DNA of 64,000 nt from Siphonodentalium dalli (GCA_032622095.1 CP136063.1:65425897-65489896), one strand, 5' to 3'. Positions 50,674 to 62,058 are shown, counted from the first letter of the stretch. Made by a program: numbers and translations. Notes: generated from the sequence alone by a model not told the origin.

Positions 50674-51605
50674 TGAATGCACACAGTATAATATATAGAA
50701 ACCACTTTTACTTATGTTATACATACAGTTTATATTCACATAATGTTATACTATTTTGTGTAACATTACACTTTCAACGTGTTTATTGCTGCTAACAAAA
50801 TAAAATATAATCTAACACCTGTAGCGATCAGCTGTTTTGACCAGGTACTCAGGTGTAAAACTGATATAACGGTAATCACAACAATTGATAAGTTGTGTCG
50901 GAGATAATGTGAACAAGGTCATGGCACTCCGAATATACGTATTCAATGTTTAGCTTCACCTACCACAAAACAAACAAGTGAAATATATTGTTATTATAGC
51001 TTCGTAAAAAGCGTTCCGTTCGCGAAAACGTACTTTGCTTCAGGTTTCTAAACTAAAGCGGAAGGGACAACTATTCAGTGAATTATCCCCCTCGCCATAT
51101 AATTCATTTGTCTATTTATAGCCACAATAAAATTTGGTTCACCATTTACTTTAACCACGTACACTACCGCGTGGCCGATGAGAGCGCAGCAGGTAAGTCA
51201 TTTTTTTCCTGTCTCAAACATTACTTTTTATCTACGTGAACTTCGTTTAAAACCAATTACTGTGTCCGCCTAATTTTCGAAAAATTCTGTTATCAGGTTC
51301 TAATTGATCCCGGTGGTTTATTTGAACACTAAATGATAGCTTATTTATTCGGCTTTCGTTTTAGCGCGAAAACCAAAACGAATTATAACGATCGAGTGTC
51401 ATGTGATTCCATAGATTGCAACACCCCGCTCCGGTTCCATGGTCGGGTTGCCTTTTTTTAATACCGGAAGTCAGCTTACAAGCGACATCTCGGGGGAGGT
51501 TATGTACCTAGTATAAGTAACCCCTTAGCCTTATAGTAAGCCCATCAAATTTTTATGTCTATGTTGTGACATAATTATCTTCATTTTGATTAAATGATTA
51601 ATTAA
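50674..51605. other. No clear gene; one consensus splice donor
   Basis: CAG|GTAAGT at 51190-51198 is a perfect donor site following GTGGCCGATGAGAGCGCAG. It could close a 5' untranslated exon, but there is no start codon context, no matching acceptor and no coding frame. Otherwise nothing is seen. Confidence 0.35.
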
Positions 51606-52165
51606 TGAAATATTATAAAACAGGTCTGGGTGATCCATTTGTCAATTTTGTGCTTAAGAATAAATGATAATGATTTGTGCTCATTTGTAAATAATTTGCA
51701 CTTAAGCGTAAATAATTTGTGCTTAAGTGTAAATAATTTGCACTTTTGCGCAAATAAGGAATAAATGTGAAAATGCTTTCCTTCTATTACCATTTAGTTA
51801 GACCGGTGTCAGAGAAGGTACTGACAGGAAGACTTTAGTCCAACTGGTATAGACTTTTTAGACCGATCGGTCTAATAAAGAACATTCGGTGGTTCACCCA
51901 TATGGGATGCGATTTTAACATTTGTACCTTATTTGCGCTTGAGCATAAATATGATCCATAATTTTTCGCTTCTAAAGTGTACGTAATTTGCGCATGGCCT
52001 CCCATACACCTATTCACCTAGACCTGATAAATTGCCATGAATCATGATAATTTTCAAACGGAATGACAAATTTTTATCAAATAAACTGTCAAATGTCTTT
52101 TTCAACTTTAAGATTTTTTTTAATGAAACTTTTATGTCTTATCTATTGGCAAATTGTCAACATTC
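51606..52165 (+). repeat. Dispersed repeat with 21-bp subrepeats, copy 1
   Basis: Subrepeats of about 21 bp, ATAATTTGCACTTAAGCGTAA and variants, lie at 51650-51765. Related sequence follows at 51895-52010 and a shared tail, TGACAAATTTTTATCAAATA onward, at 52065-52160. The same parts recur in copy 2. A perfect 14-bp palindrome, AGACCGATCGGTCT, is at about 51860. Confidence 0.75.
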
Positions 52166-52530
52166 AATCCGTTTAGACTGATTGGCCAACAAATTTAGAC
52201 AGATCGGTCTAAATGAAGATTGATTTGTGGCCACCCATATTGGTATGGGAGGCCAAATTCACATTTAATAGCTAATTATGCTTAAGCATATTCAGGGCTC
52301 AAAATAGATTTAATATAGAGAGAATCCAATTAGTCATAAAGCACTGAAAATGGAAAAGTACAATTAAGCGCACTGCCATTACGCTTAAGCATAAAATAGA
52401 TTTGCATAGCCTTATTACCTTACATATAATGCTATCATATAAGCTAGATATTTGTCAAACGTTTACTAGCATAAGGAATTGGCTGCACCAATTTCAGCTT
52501 CAGGGGAGTTTTCACATATGTAATTGGCTA

Positions 52531-53054
52531 TTAAAGGTGGATTATCTCTTTGTAAACATGTATTATATAGTTACCGGGGTATACAATATTAGATTTGAAT
52601 CGAAGACTCCTGTCCGGATATGCTTCTATCGATTAATATTAATTTTATTTCGAATATTTTCTGGCCGTCTAAAAAGGTGTGTTTGTTCAGCTAACGAACA
52701 ATAGTGTTAACAGAGACCAGAAATTATATTGTGCAATTTTGTCACAAATAAACGTTAATTATACTCATTATCGCTTATATCTGTGGAACAAAACAATACA
52801 AACAACCAATCTGTGACATTTGACATTCATTGCGTAGCCGTAGGAACAGCCCAGTGCTCTATATCGCAATACGGTCTCATCCGAATGGTCGGTTCTAAAA
52901 ATAGTAACATAAACGGGCCCGATTTAATATTCGAAATAAAATCAATATCAATAGATAGAAGCTTTTCCGGACATAGGTCTTCAGTTCATATCTATTATTT
53001 TATACCCACGCAACTATTTAAAATTTGTTATTTAAAGAGATAATCCATCTTTAA
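52531..53054 (+). mobile_element. TTAA-flanked 0.52-kb MITE family, copy 1
   Basis: The element proper begins AGGTGGATTATCTCTTTG and ends GAGATAATCCATCT between TTAA at 52531-52534 and 53051-53054. The outer 120-130 bp of both ends are inverted, imperfect copies of each other (GAATCGAAGACTCCTGTCCG against CGGACATAGGTCTTCAGTTC). TTAA target sites point to the piggyBac or Kolobok type (inference). The 86-codon frame inside (52783-53043) is shared with copy 2 but has no domain and uses terminal-repeat sequence. It lies between the two copies of the 21-bp-subrepeat element. Confidence 0.9.
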
Positions 53055-53071
53055 ATGTGAATTTGAACTCC

Positions 53072-53412
53072 CATACAATATGGGACATGGTTTTAATATT
53101 TACTTCTTATTTGTACTTAAGCATAAATATGAAAATTATGATCCTTTTGTGCTTAAGCGTAAATGATTTGCATTTAAGCATAAATAATTTGCATTTACGC
53201 GTAAGTGATTTAGGTTTAAGCGCAAATAAGGAATAAATGTAAAAGTACATGCCATTCCATAAACATGACCTAAAGTTCTAAACCTGATAAATTACTGTGG
53301 ACATGACCAATTTCAAACAGCATGACAAATTTTTATCAAATATACTGAGAAATTTCTTTTTCAACTTGAAGTCTTTTTGATGAAAATTTGTTATGTCTTA
53401 TCCATTGAAAAG
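53072..53412 (+). repeat. Dispersed repeat with 21-bp subrepeats, copy 2
   Basis: Subrepeats AAATAATTTGCATTTAAGCA and variants at 53105-53232, followed by the same tail (TGACAAATTTTTATCAAATA at 53323) as 51606-52165. Confidence 0.75.
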
Positions 53413-53779
53413 GGCATAATCTTATTTGTTGAGTTTGAATTGTTCTGTCACTTCTCTATCGTGTTGGTGCCCACATATGAGCTTGTGTGCTGATACAAAA
53501 TACGTGTGAAGATTTCGTGTAAAGTTTAAGTCGAAACTGAAAGCATCCTATATAGTTAGTAGATACATACATGTCAAGATTCCCGAAGATAAGATTGTCC
53601 GGCCATCGGGAAACATATCTGTGATCACCCATTGAACCAGTCTACGTTATTTGCTGTGATTTTAACACTAGAATGTGTTTCAGTCGCAATTAAATGGCGA
53701 CCGCCAGCCTGGCCATGTGATACACGGAAACAGTAACGATAACTCTTGAAGACTATCAGTCAAAACCAATATTATTGTA
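53413..53779. other. No feature seen
   Basis: Low-copy sequence without a recognisable frame or repeat. Confidence 0.6.
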
Positions 53780-53812
53780 TTGAACATGTCCTCAAAACCA
53801 AGGGATTCATAT

Positions 53813-53863
53813 TTGGTTTTGATCAAAACCAAGGCAATCAGATTTGGTATTGATCAATACCAA
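53813..53863. other. Two perfect 20-bp palindromes spaced by 31 bp
   Basis: TTGGTTTTGATCAAAACCAA at 53813-53832 and TTGGTATTGATCAATACCAA at 53844-53863. They share the outer TTGGT and central TTGATCAA, so they are related copies with compensating changes on both sides of the dyad. Confidence 0.92.
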
Positions 53864-53890
53864 CAAAAACAGAATATATTGTCAGTCTAT

Positions 53891-54191
53891 GGACCATTTT
53901 CGAGAACGGTAAGGATTTCGTCCGATTTGACGGCATGGGTGGATGGCCGGCCCCAAATACCACATAGAAACACCCCGACCACCACCCATCACGCAGGGGG
54001 GGTCCCACCCGAGAGAGTGAAAATGGGGTATGGTTGGTCCATTTTCGAGAACGGTAAGGATTTCGACCGATTTGACGGCATGGGTGGGTGGCCGGCCCCA
54101 AATAACACATAGAAACACCACGACCCATCACCCCGGGGTGGTTGTCCCACACCGAGGGGGTGGAAATGGTGTATGGACCATTTTCGAGAAC
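53891..54191 (+). repeat. Minisatellite, about 140-145-bp unit, two copies and a fragment
   Basis: Units begin GGACCATTTTCGAGAACGGT at 53891, about 54036 (GGTCC) and about 54175. Each contains TTTGACGGCATGGGTGG and GGCCGGCCCCAAATA. Frames of 79-133 codons through this block on both strands follow from the repeat. Confidence 0.87.
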
Positions 54192-54275
54192 AGCATCAAT
54201 CGGCCATACAACCATAAGGCGTTTAATTAGTCTAAACAAAACTGTCAGATCACATGATAATCCACTTCATGACAC

Positions 54276-54935
54276 AGTAGTTGCCAGTTTTTCTTGACTC
54301 GCTAAATGTCATATATAGCACACTCGTATGGACGATGGCCGGTCTATGTCCTATTATGCTTTGCCAGACTCCGTATATGACTGAATTATTTCGGATACAC
54401 GTCACACTTGTATGGACAATCGCCGGTCATTGTCCTATTATGCTCTGCCAGACTCCAGATATGACTGAATTCCTTATGATACACGTCACGCTCGTATGGT
54501 CGATCGCCGGTGTTCGTCCTCGTCCTCGTATGCATTGTCAGACTCCATATATGACTGAATTCCTTATGATACACGTCACGCTCGTGTGGTCGATCGCCGG
54601 TGTTCGTCCTCATGCATTGTCAGACTCCATATATGACTGAATTCCGCCTGATACACGTCACACTCGTATGGACGATCGCCGGTGTTCGTCCTCTTATGCA
54701 TTGCCAAACTCCATATATGACTGAATTCCTTCTCATACACGTCACCGTCGTATGGTCGATCGCCGGTGTTCGTCCTCATATGCATTGTCAGACTCCATAT
54801 ATGACTGAATTCCTTATGATACACGTCACGCTCGTGTGGTCGATCGCCGGTGTTCGTCCTCTTATGCATTGCCAAACTCCATATATGACTGAATTCCTTA
54901 TGATACACGTCACACTCGTATGGTCGATCGCCGGT
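54276..54935 (-). pseudogene. Tandem array of dead C2H2 zinc fingers (84-bp unit)
   Basis: On the minus strand, units start (measured at the ATGACTGAATT word) at 54377, 54461, 54551, 54633, 54717, 54801 and 54885: spacing 84 bp apart from one +6 and one -2 indel. Eighty-four bases is the length of one C2H2 finger plus linker. The translation reads TGDRPYECDVYHKEFS..., the linker and finger pattern of a Krueppel-type protein. The second zinc-binding Cys is Tyr (CDVY) in every unit, the second His is Asn or Met (RTN, RTM before TGD), and the first Cys is Arg in several. Only one or two of the four ligands remain, so no unit can bind zinc normally. This is a minisatellite derived from zinc-finger coding DNA. 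Confidence 0.88.
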
Positions 54936-54937
54936 GT

Positions 54938-55005
54938 ATGAGAAGGAATTCAGTCACATATGGAGTCTGGCAATGCATAAGAGGACGAACACCGGCGATC
55001 GATGT
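54938..55005 (+). pseudogene. Inverted single zinc-finger fragment
   Basis: Directly after the minus-strand array one unit occurs in plus orientation: GAAGGAATTCAGTCACATAT to GAGGACGAACACCGGCGATC. It forms a short palindrome with the last array unit. Confidence 0.85.
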
Positions 55006-55555
55006 AATTTCTCTCTCGTGAACGTCGTGACTTCACTAAACACGCAACCGTATAAGGGTGGCCACAGGGTACAAAGTCGTTTTAAGGAGGTGCGTTGGCG
55101 ATGAACACCAATATGGGACACCAGCCGTATACGGATTTAATAATATAACAATAGCATGATCTTTCAGGGCAATGGTGTGTACTAATGGTCCAACAAATGT
55201 TTAAACGCCCAAGAGCTGAGAGGCGGCCCGAGACGAAATCGATGACCGATAATAATATCGAGAGCCGTTGACCATTTCTAGTGGGCCACTAATATACCAC
55301 AATTTGCCGACAAGTTCACGTTATTACTATTAGTATCGCCAATTAGGTTACACCTAGCTAATGATGAAAGGGTCGGGCTATTATTGAGAGCATTTAACCA
55401 TTAACGACCGAGCCATATGAAGAGCTGTTGGGTCGTTATGCGAACTAAACGCACATAACATTGTGTTACTGTACTATGAACGCACACGAAGTGTTACTAA
55501 TGATAAATCGACTACTATTGGGTCATGAATGCATTCTCATATGATTCTCCGGACT
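55006..55555. other. No feature seen
   Basis: Low-copy sequence between zinc-finger remnants. No frame or repeat recognised. Confidence 0.55.
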
Positions 55556-56008
<453 letters not shown>

Positions 56009-56039
56009 TCAAACATTCGTCTGTTTTTGTTTTACATAA

Positions 56040-56402
56040 AAAAAACTGGTAATGTTACTTCAAAGGTGGTGACCTTATTTTACATCAAAACTCGTTAGTT
56101 GTATCAAAAGTTGTCAGTTACATAAAAACCTGGCATAACACCGTGTGTTACGCCAGCTTTTTGAAGTGACTGTTACGCCAGCTTTTGAAGTAACTGACCA
56201 CTTTTGAAGTAGGTCTCCACTTTTGAAGTAAAAAACGCCAGCTTTTGAAGTACCTCACCACTTTTGTAATAAAATCGCCAGCTTTTGTAGTAAAGTGAGG
56301 TCTCCGCTTTTGAAGTAAAAAACGCCAGCTTTTGTAGTAAAAAAAAACATTTCTCCACTTCTGTAATAACAAAATTACAGCTTTTGAAGTAACTGACTCA
56401 AC
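56040..56402 (-). repeat. TACTTCAAAAGCTGGCG minisatellite, block 1
   Basis: Two related words alternate: CGCCAGCTTTTGAAGTA and TCTCCACTTTTGAAGTA, every 18-25 bp, mostly in minus orientation from 56150. Degenerate plus-orientation words (CTTCAAAGGTGG, ATCAAAAGTTGTC) lie at 56060-56120. The same material precedes or separates other zinc-finger modules at 59483-59825 and 63003-63165. Frames through it (60-102 codons) encode repeated SWRFLLQK-like peptides, an artefact of the repeat. Confidence 0.85.
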
Positions 56403-57045
56403 ACATTTTGACGGGCGCTGGACGATGTTCATGACAAAGTAAATCCGATAATCCATAGGGGGCTATCGCCCATACGTGTGTGACTTGTGACTGAACATAT
56501 TTAGTGAGTCCGGTTCCGTGACAAAAGAATCCACACCGGTAATCGACCATACGAGTGTGACGTGGTTTGAATAGTTTTCTGTCATACAAATCACACAGTC
56601 AATCGCCCATACACGTGTGGCGTGTACCAGAAGGCATTTAGTGAGTCCGATTACCTGCCTAAGCATATGAGAACGCACATAGGTGGTCAATCATACGAGT
56701 ATTTAATGTTGTTCCCAGTCAGTCCGACAACCTGGCAATCCACACTGGTGAACGACCTTACAGGTGCGGCGTTTGTTAGAAGAAGTTCGCCGTGAGTCTG
56801 ACATTACATAAAATAATCCACGCTGGTGACCCGATGTGTGTCTGAAGACGTTCTGTCATTCCAGCAACATGTATATTTCCTCAAAATTGGGTGACGTGAC
56901 AAATGTATCAGTTCCAATTGAAAATCGTTGGTCTATATGTCCTCTTTGGAAGAACAGTCCTATTTCAAACTTCCAACTCGCAATGTTCCTGGTGCCAAAA
57001 GGTCCAGTCTCCCTTTTTTTTAATTTTATAGTCGATTATCAATAA
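56403..57045 (+). pseudogene. Zinc-finger module Z1: last C2H2 fingers, stop and 3' flank
   Basis: Remnant of the end of a Krueppel-type zinc-finger gene. In order: finger i at about 56475 (CDL then a stop, then FSESGS); a broken finger ii; finger iii at about 56605, CGVYQKAFSESDYLPKHMRTH with Tyr for the second Cys; and a last finger at about 56762 with C-x2-C and H-x3-H intact but an in-frame stop (TAG for CAG) after CGVC. The terminal words HAGDPMCV-stop end at 56843-56845 and are shared with other modules. The flank runs to the word GGTGCCAAAAGG..CAGTCTCC near 57000. Several frameshifts; not a working gene. Confidence 0.8.
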
Positions 57046-57065
57046 TGATAAATAAGTCCATTTTC

Positions 57066-57592
57066 TTAAAGATGGATTATCTCTTTGTAAACATGTATTA
57101 TATAGTTACCGGGGTATAAAATATTAGATTTGAATCGAAGACTCCTGTCCGGAAATGCTTCTATCGATTAATATTAATTTTATTTCGAATATTTTCTGGT
57201 CTAAAAAGGTGTGTTTGTTCAGCTAACGAACAATAGTGGTTACTGTTAACATAGACCAGAAATATATTGTGCAATTTTGTCACAAATAAACGTTAATTAT
57301 ACTCATTATCGCTTATATCTGTGGAACAAAACAATACAAACAACCAATCTGTGACATTTGACATTCGTTGCGTAGCTGTAGGAACAGCCCAGTGCTCTAT
57401 ATCGCAATACGGTCTCATCCGAATGGTCGGTTCTAAAAATAGTAACATAAATGGGCCCGATTTAATATTCGAAATAAAATCAATATTAATTGATAGAAGC
57501 TTTTCCGGACATAGGTCTTCAGTTCATATCTATTATTTTATACCCACGCAACTATTTAAAATTTGTTATTTAAAGAGATAATCCATCATTAA
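57066..57592 (+). mobile_element. TTAA-flanked 0.52-kb MITE family, copy 2
   Basis: Nearly identical to copy 1 (52531-53054), between TTAA at 57066-57069 and 57589-57592. It starts AGATGGATTATCTCTTTGTA. It faces copy 3 head to head across 213 bp. Confidence 0.92.
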
Positions 57593-57805
57593 ACGTGGTT
57601 CATTCTGATTGACCAACTATGAAACAAACGAGGAAAGTCCAGATGTCGGGTGATTAAGAATGCCATACGACAAGACACACCGATTCTGCATAATTTCACG
57701 AGTCATTGCCTTAGTTAGAATAATATTATCATGCACGTGCTATAGAACAATAAGTCAAAGATGTTCATTCAATTTACAACTCAAATACAATCTCCTTTGG
57801 ACACT
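57593..57805. other. Spacer between inverted MITE copies
   Basis: A 213-bp unique stretch lying at the centre of the Z1-Z2 palindrome. No feature recognised. Confidence 0.6.
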
Positions 57806-58326
57806 TTAAAGATGGATTATCTCTTTAAATAACAAATTTTAAATAGTTGCGTGGGTATAAAATAATAGATATGAACTGAAGACCTATGTCCGGAAAAGCT
57901 TCTATCAATTAATATTGATTTTATTTCGAATATTAAATCGGGCCCATTTATGTTACTATTTTTAGAACCGACCATTCGGATGAGACCGTATTGCGATATA
58001 GAGCACTGGGCTGTTCCTACGGCTACGCAACGAATGTCACAGATTGGTTGTTTGTATTGTTTTGTTCCACAGATATAAGCGATAATGAGTATAATTAACG
58101 TTTATTTGTGACAAAATTGCACAATATAATTTCTGGTCTATGTTAACAGTAACCACTATTGTTCGTTAGCTGAACAAACACACCTTTTTAGACCAGAAAA
58201 TATTCGAAATAAAATTAATATTAATCGATAGAAGCATTTCCGGACAGGAGTCTTCGATTCAAATCTAATATTTTATACCCCGGTAACTATATAATACATG
58301 TTTACAAAGAGATAATCCATCTTTAA
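57806..58326 (-). mobile_element. TTAA-flanked 0.52-kb MITE family, copy 3
   Basis: Reverse complement of copy 2 with few differences, between TTAA at 57806-57809 and 58323-58326. Close identity of copies 2 and 3 in inverted orientation fits either two insertions or duplication as part of the surrounding palindrome. Confidence 0.92.
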
Positions 58327-58429
58327 TAACGAGAGATAATGGTTCCTGGAATTACAAACTAAATTATTGAACATACTCACGGATAGTGTTATATCGTTCG
58401 AGAAATTATTTGTATTCGTATATTGTGTT

Positions 58430-59482
58430 GAATAAATTTTGAAAGGAGACTGAACCTTTTGGCACCACGAACATTGAGACTTTAAAGTTTAACTTACCCT
58501 GTATAGCGACATAGTGCCATCGAATCCGTTAATTTATATACTCAATCATCAGAGGATATGTGAACCCAACGGTTTCCACACAACACATTACTGGCCCCCG
58601 TTTTTTGTAGCTGGCCACGTTTGAGGTAGTTCTAATGTGACATAATTTCAATGATCGAAATTTGTTGTTAATATCGCCTTCAAGTGACGAATCTAATAAA
58701 CCAAACATTTTCTGTTGTCCCTAACGCGTCGGGTCACCTAATTTCGAGGGTATGAATATGGAATTATTATCGCCTTCCAAAGTGAGGCCAAATATACCAA
58801 CTATTTTCCGTTGGAACTAATACATCCCCTAATTTCGAGAAAATATATATGTTGTCATGTTACTGGACGGACAGAACGTCTTCAGTCTTGTCTGACTCAA
58901 TGTCACATCGCACTTCTGACAAACGTCGCACTTGTAAGGGCGTTCACCAGTGTGGGTTGTCAGACTAACTGGGAACAATCTTACGAGTATGTATGATTGA
59001 TCACCTATGTGTGTTCTCATATGCTTAGGCAGGGAAACGGACTCACTAAATGCCTTCTGGTACACATCACACTTATATGGTCGATTACCGGTGTGGATTG
59101 TTTTGTCACGGAACCGGACTTACTATATGCCTCTTGTGTTGGTATGACTGAAAGCTATTCAAACCACGTCACACTCGTATGGTCGATTACCGGTGTGGAT
59201 TCTTTTGTCACGGAACCGGACTCACTAAATTCCTTTTGGTAAACGTCACACGTGTATGGGCGATTGACTGTGTGATTTCTCTTGTGTTGGTGTGACTGAA
59301 AGCTATTCAAACCACGCCACACTCGTATAGTCGATTACCGGTGTGGATTCTTTTGTCACGGAACTGGACTCACTAAATGTTTTGAGTTACAAGTCACACT
59401 CGTATGGGCGATAGCCCTATGAATTATCGGGTTGACTTTGTCATGAAAATCGTCCAGCGCCCGTCAAAATGTATTGAGTCAG
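58430..59482 (-). pseudogene. Zinc-finger module Z2 (inverted partner of Z1)
   Basis: Same module as Z1, on the minus strand. The 3' flank word GGAGACTGAACCTTTTGGCACC is at about 58444. A fusion of a finger start with an out-of-place CDVTLSQTRL lies at about 58890-58960. Finger iii at about 59030-59090 reads CDVYQKAFSESVSLPKHMRTH (Tyr for the second Cys). Further upstream fingers at 59100-59420 are interrupted, with two tandem copies of the TGTGGATTCTTTTGTCACGG segment. An extra block of about 300 bp at 58490-58790 is absent from Z1. Confidence 0.8.
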
Positions 59483-59825
59483 TTTACTTCAAAAGCTGTA
59501 ATTTTGTTATTACAAAAGTGGAGACATGGTTTTTTTTACTACAAAAGCTGGCGTTTTTTACTTCAAAATCGGAGACCTCACTTTACTACAAAAGCTGGCG
59601 ATTTCATTACAAAAGGGGTGAGGTACTTCAAAAGCTGGCGTTCTTTACTTCAAAAGTGGAAACCTACTTCAAAAGTGGTCACTACTTCAAAAGCTGGCGT
59701 ATAATCGCCAGCTTTTGTGGTAAAGAGAGGTCTCCGCTTTTGTAATAAAAATCGCCAGCCGTTGCAGTAAAAAAAAACATGTCTCCACTTTTGTAATAAC
59801 AAAATTACAACTTTTGAAGTAAACA
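59483..59825. repeat. TACTTCAAAAGCTGGCG minisatellite, block 2 (itself inverted)
   Basis: Plus-orientation words (TACTTCAAAAGCTGGCG, TTACAAAAGTGGAGAC) fill 59483-59700 and minus-orientation words (CGCCAGCTTTTGTGGTAAA, GTCTCCGCTTTTGTAATAA) fill 59701-59825. The block is a palindrome centred near 59700 and separates modules Z2 and Z3. Confidence 0.87.
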
Positions 59826-60335
59826 TTCAAACAGTTTTTACAGGCTCTATGATTTTCTTGACAAAGTCAACCCGATAATCCAGAGCGGCTATCGCCCATA
59901 CGTGTGTGACTTATGGACGAAAGAATTTAGTGAGTCCGGTTCCCTACCAAAAGAATCATCACCGGTAGTCAACCATACGAGTGTGATGTGTGTCCAATAG
60001 CTTTCGGTCATTCCAGGACACACGAGAATCAACAGAGTAGATCGCCCATACGAGTGTGATGTGTACCAGGAAGCATGTAGTGAATCCGGTTGCCCGCCTA
60101 AGCATACGAGAATACACATATGTGATCAATCATACGCTGGTGACCCGATGTGTGTCTGAAGACGTTCAGAGAGTCCAATAACATGACAACATGTATATTT
60201 CCTCGAAATTGGGTGACGTCATAGATGTATTAGTCCCAACGGAAAATATTTGGTATATTTAGACTCGTCTTTAAAGGAAAAATCCTATGTACAAGTGTTC
60301 ACGTCTATAGCATTATTTGTATTGGTATATTTCGT
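59826..60335 (+). pseudogene. Zinc-finger module Z3
   Basis: Finger i at about 59900 reads CDLWTKEFSESGSLPK: Trp replaces the second Cys. Finger ii at about 59976 has CDVC but is cut short before its His pair. Finger iii at about 60054 reads CDVYQEACSESGCPPKH, with Tyr for the second Cys and Cys and Pro in place of the core Phe and Leu. The last finger is missing: the sequence jumps to GDPMCV-stop at 60157-60159. The flank follows to about 60335. Confidence 0.8.
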
Positions 60336-60885
60336 CGAATAATTTTGAAAGGAGACTGAACCTTTTGGCACCACGACCATTGCGACTTGAAAGTTTGACA
60401 TAGGACTTTTCTTCCAAAGCCGAGGTCAAATATACCAACTAGTTTCAATTGGAACTGATACATCTGTCACGCCACCCAATTTCGAGAAAATCTGCATGTT
60501 ACCATGGACTGTCAGAACGTCTTCAGACACACATCGGGTCACCGACGTGGATTATCTTATGTCGTGTCACACTCACGGCCACACCGAACTTCTTCTGACA
60601 AACGTTGAACACGTGAGGGCGTTCACCTGTGTGGATTGTCAGGTTGCTGGACTGACTGGGAACATACTTGTATGGTTGACCACCTATGTGTGTTCTGTTA
60701 TGCTTAGACAAGGAACCGGACTCACCAAATGCCTCCTGGTACACATCACACTCGTATGGGCAATCGACTGTGTGGATTCTATTGTGAAAGCTATTCGACA
60801 CGTGTCACACTCGTATGGTCGATTACCGGTGTGGATACTTTTGAAAAAAATTTTGTCCGACCGACCCACCTTTCGCAGACAAAAA
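60336..60885 (-). pseudogene. Zinc-finger module Z4 (inverted partner of Z3)
   Basis: Minus-strand open frame of 92 codons at 60523-60801, ending GDPMCV-stop. Fingers in order: CDVYQEAFGESGSLSKHNRTH (Tyr for the second Cys); a truncated finger (KYVPSQSSNL); then a last finger FNVCQKKFGVAVSVTRHKIIH, where Asn replaces the first Cys but C, H and H remain. The flank at 60340-60480 repeats that of Z1-Z3 in reverse. It is the longest uninterrupted frame of the group and still lacks a ligand in each finger. Confidence 0.82.
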
Positions 60886-61330
60886 TACGCACAACAACTT
60901 ATTTTTTAAAAAGCATGTCAAAGTCAACCTAATAATCCATAAGGGCTATTTGACTTGTGGTCGAAGGAATATAGTGAGAGTGGTTCCCTGACAAAAGTAT
61001 CCACACCGGAAATCGACAATACGAGTGTGACGTGCATCCCAATAGCTTTCAGTCATACCAACACACAAGATAATTCACAGTCGATCTCCCTTACGAATGT
61101 GACGTGCACCAGGATGCATTTAGTGAATCAAGTTCTCTGCCTAAGCATAAGACAACACACATATGTGATCAATCATACGAGTTTGTTAGTCCGGCAAACT
61201 GACAATCCACACTGGTGAACGCGCTTACAGATGCGACGTTTGTCAGAAGTTCGGCGTGACCGTGAGTGTGACAAGCCAAAAAGAATCCACGCTGGTGACC
61301 AGATGTGTATCTGAAGACGTTCTGCTTGAT
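60886..61330 (+). pseudogene. Zinc-finger module Z5
   Basis: Finger i at about 60950 has LW in place of the second Cys. Finger ii (61018) reads CDVHPNSF then a stop. Finger iii (61095) reads CDVHQDAFSESSSLPKHKTTH: His stands where other modules have Tyr, a single T to C step from TAC. The last finger (61230) reads CDVCQKFGVTVSV with one codon lost and the His pair lost. It ends at MCI-stop near 61312. Confidence 0.78.
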
Positions 61331-61511
61331 CTGTGTTTAAAAATGTATTTTATGTTATCAATCCAAGAGACACACAAACCTTCACTGTCTAATGTATTGC
61401 TTTATCTGACCCCACAATATTGATATGTGCAACATAGCAACATAAGTTTATTATACCATCATACATTGCCGGCATGATAGCATATTTATAACTTACTATT
61501 TGTTTATTTCA
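61331..61511. other. Spacer between Z5 and a MITE
   Basis: AT-rich, unlike the flanks of Z1-Z4; no feature recognised. Confidence 0.5.
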
Positions 61512-62058
61512 TTAAAGATGGACTAACATGTATCTCTTCATATAAACAATTTGAAATAGTTTCGTGGGCATAAAATAATAAATATGCATTGAAGACCCTT
61601 GTCTGGAAACGCTTCTATCAATTAATATTGATTTTATTTTGAATTATTTTTATAAAATGAGATGATAAAATCGGACACCGTAGTGTTCTATTTTTAGAAC
61701 AGACCATTCAGGTGATACCGTGTAGCGATATAGAACATTGGGTTGTTCCCATAGCTACGATCCGAACGTTAAAGGTTCCCAGATTAATTGTTTGTATTGT
61801 TTTTTCCAATATATACATGTATAAACGATAGTGGGTCTAATTAACGTTTACTTGTGTCAAAATTACATAATCCAATTTCTGGTCTCTGTTAATTGTTCGT
61901 TCGCAAAACAACCACACGTTTTTAGACCAGACAATAGTCGAAATATAATCAATATTAATCAATAGAAGAATTTCCTGACCGGGGCCTTCGATTCATATTT
62001 AATATTTGATACCCCGGTAACTATATAACATGGTTACAAATAGATAGACCATCTTTAA
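61512..62058 (-). mobile_element. TTAA-flanked 0.52-kb MITE family, copy 4 (diverged)
   Basis: Reverse-oriented copy between TTAA at 61512-61515 and 62055-62058. It aligns along its whole length with copies 1-3 but has many substitutions (GGACTAACATGTATCTC for GGATTATCTC). It lies in the spacer between Z5 and Z6. Confidence 0.85.

Noticed and set aside
53838-54239. 133-codon minus-strand frame, the longest but one in the window
   Set aside because: It lies on a roughly 140-bp minisatellite; the protein repeats itself with the DNA period and competing frames exist on the other strand.
54281-54941. Plus-strand frames of 113-119 codons opposite the zinc-finger array
   Set aside because: They are antisense readings of the 84-bp units; the minus strand carries the recognisable finger linker.
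56040-56402. CRISPR-like array
   Set aside because: The repeated words are 17 bp, degenerate, variably spaced and in both orientations, with no constant spacer length, no leader and no cas genes; the setting is a eukaryotic genome.
57321-57581. 86-codon frame conserved between two MITE copies (also at 52783-53043)
   Set aside because: The copies are nearly identical along their whole length, so conservation is not specific to the frame, which runs through the terminal inverted repeat and has no domain.
56148-59745. Lys/Trp/Phe-rich repetitive proteins from the TACTTCAAAAGCTGG minisatellite
   Set aside because: Artefact of a short tandem repeat translated in one frame.
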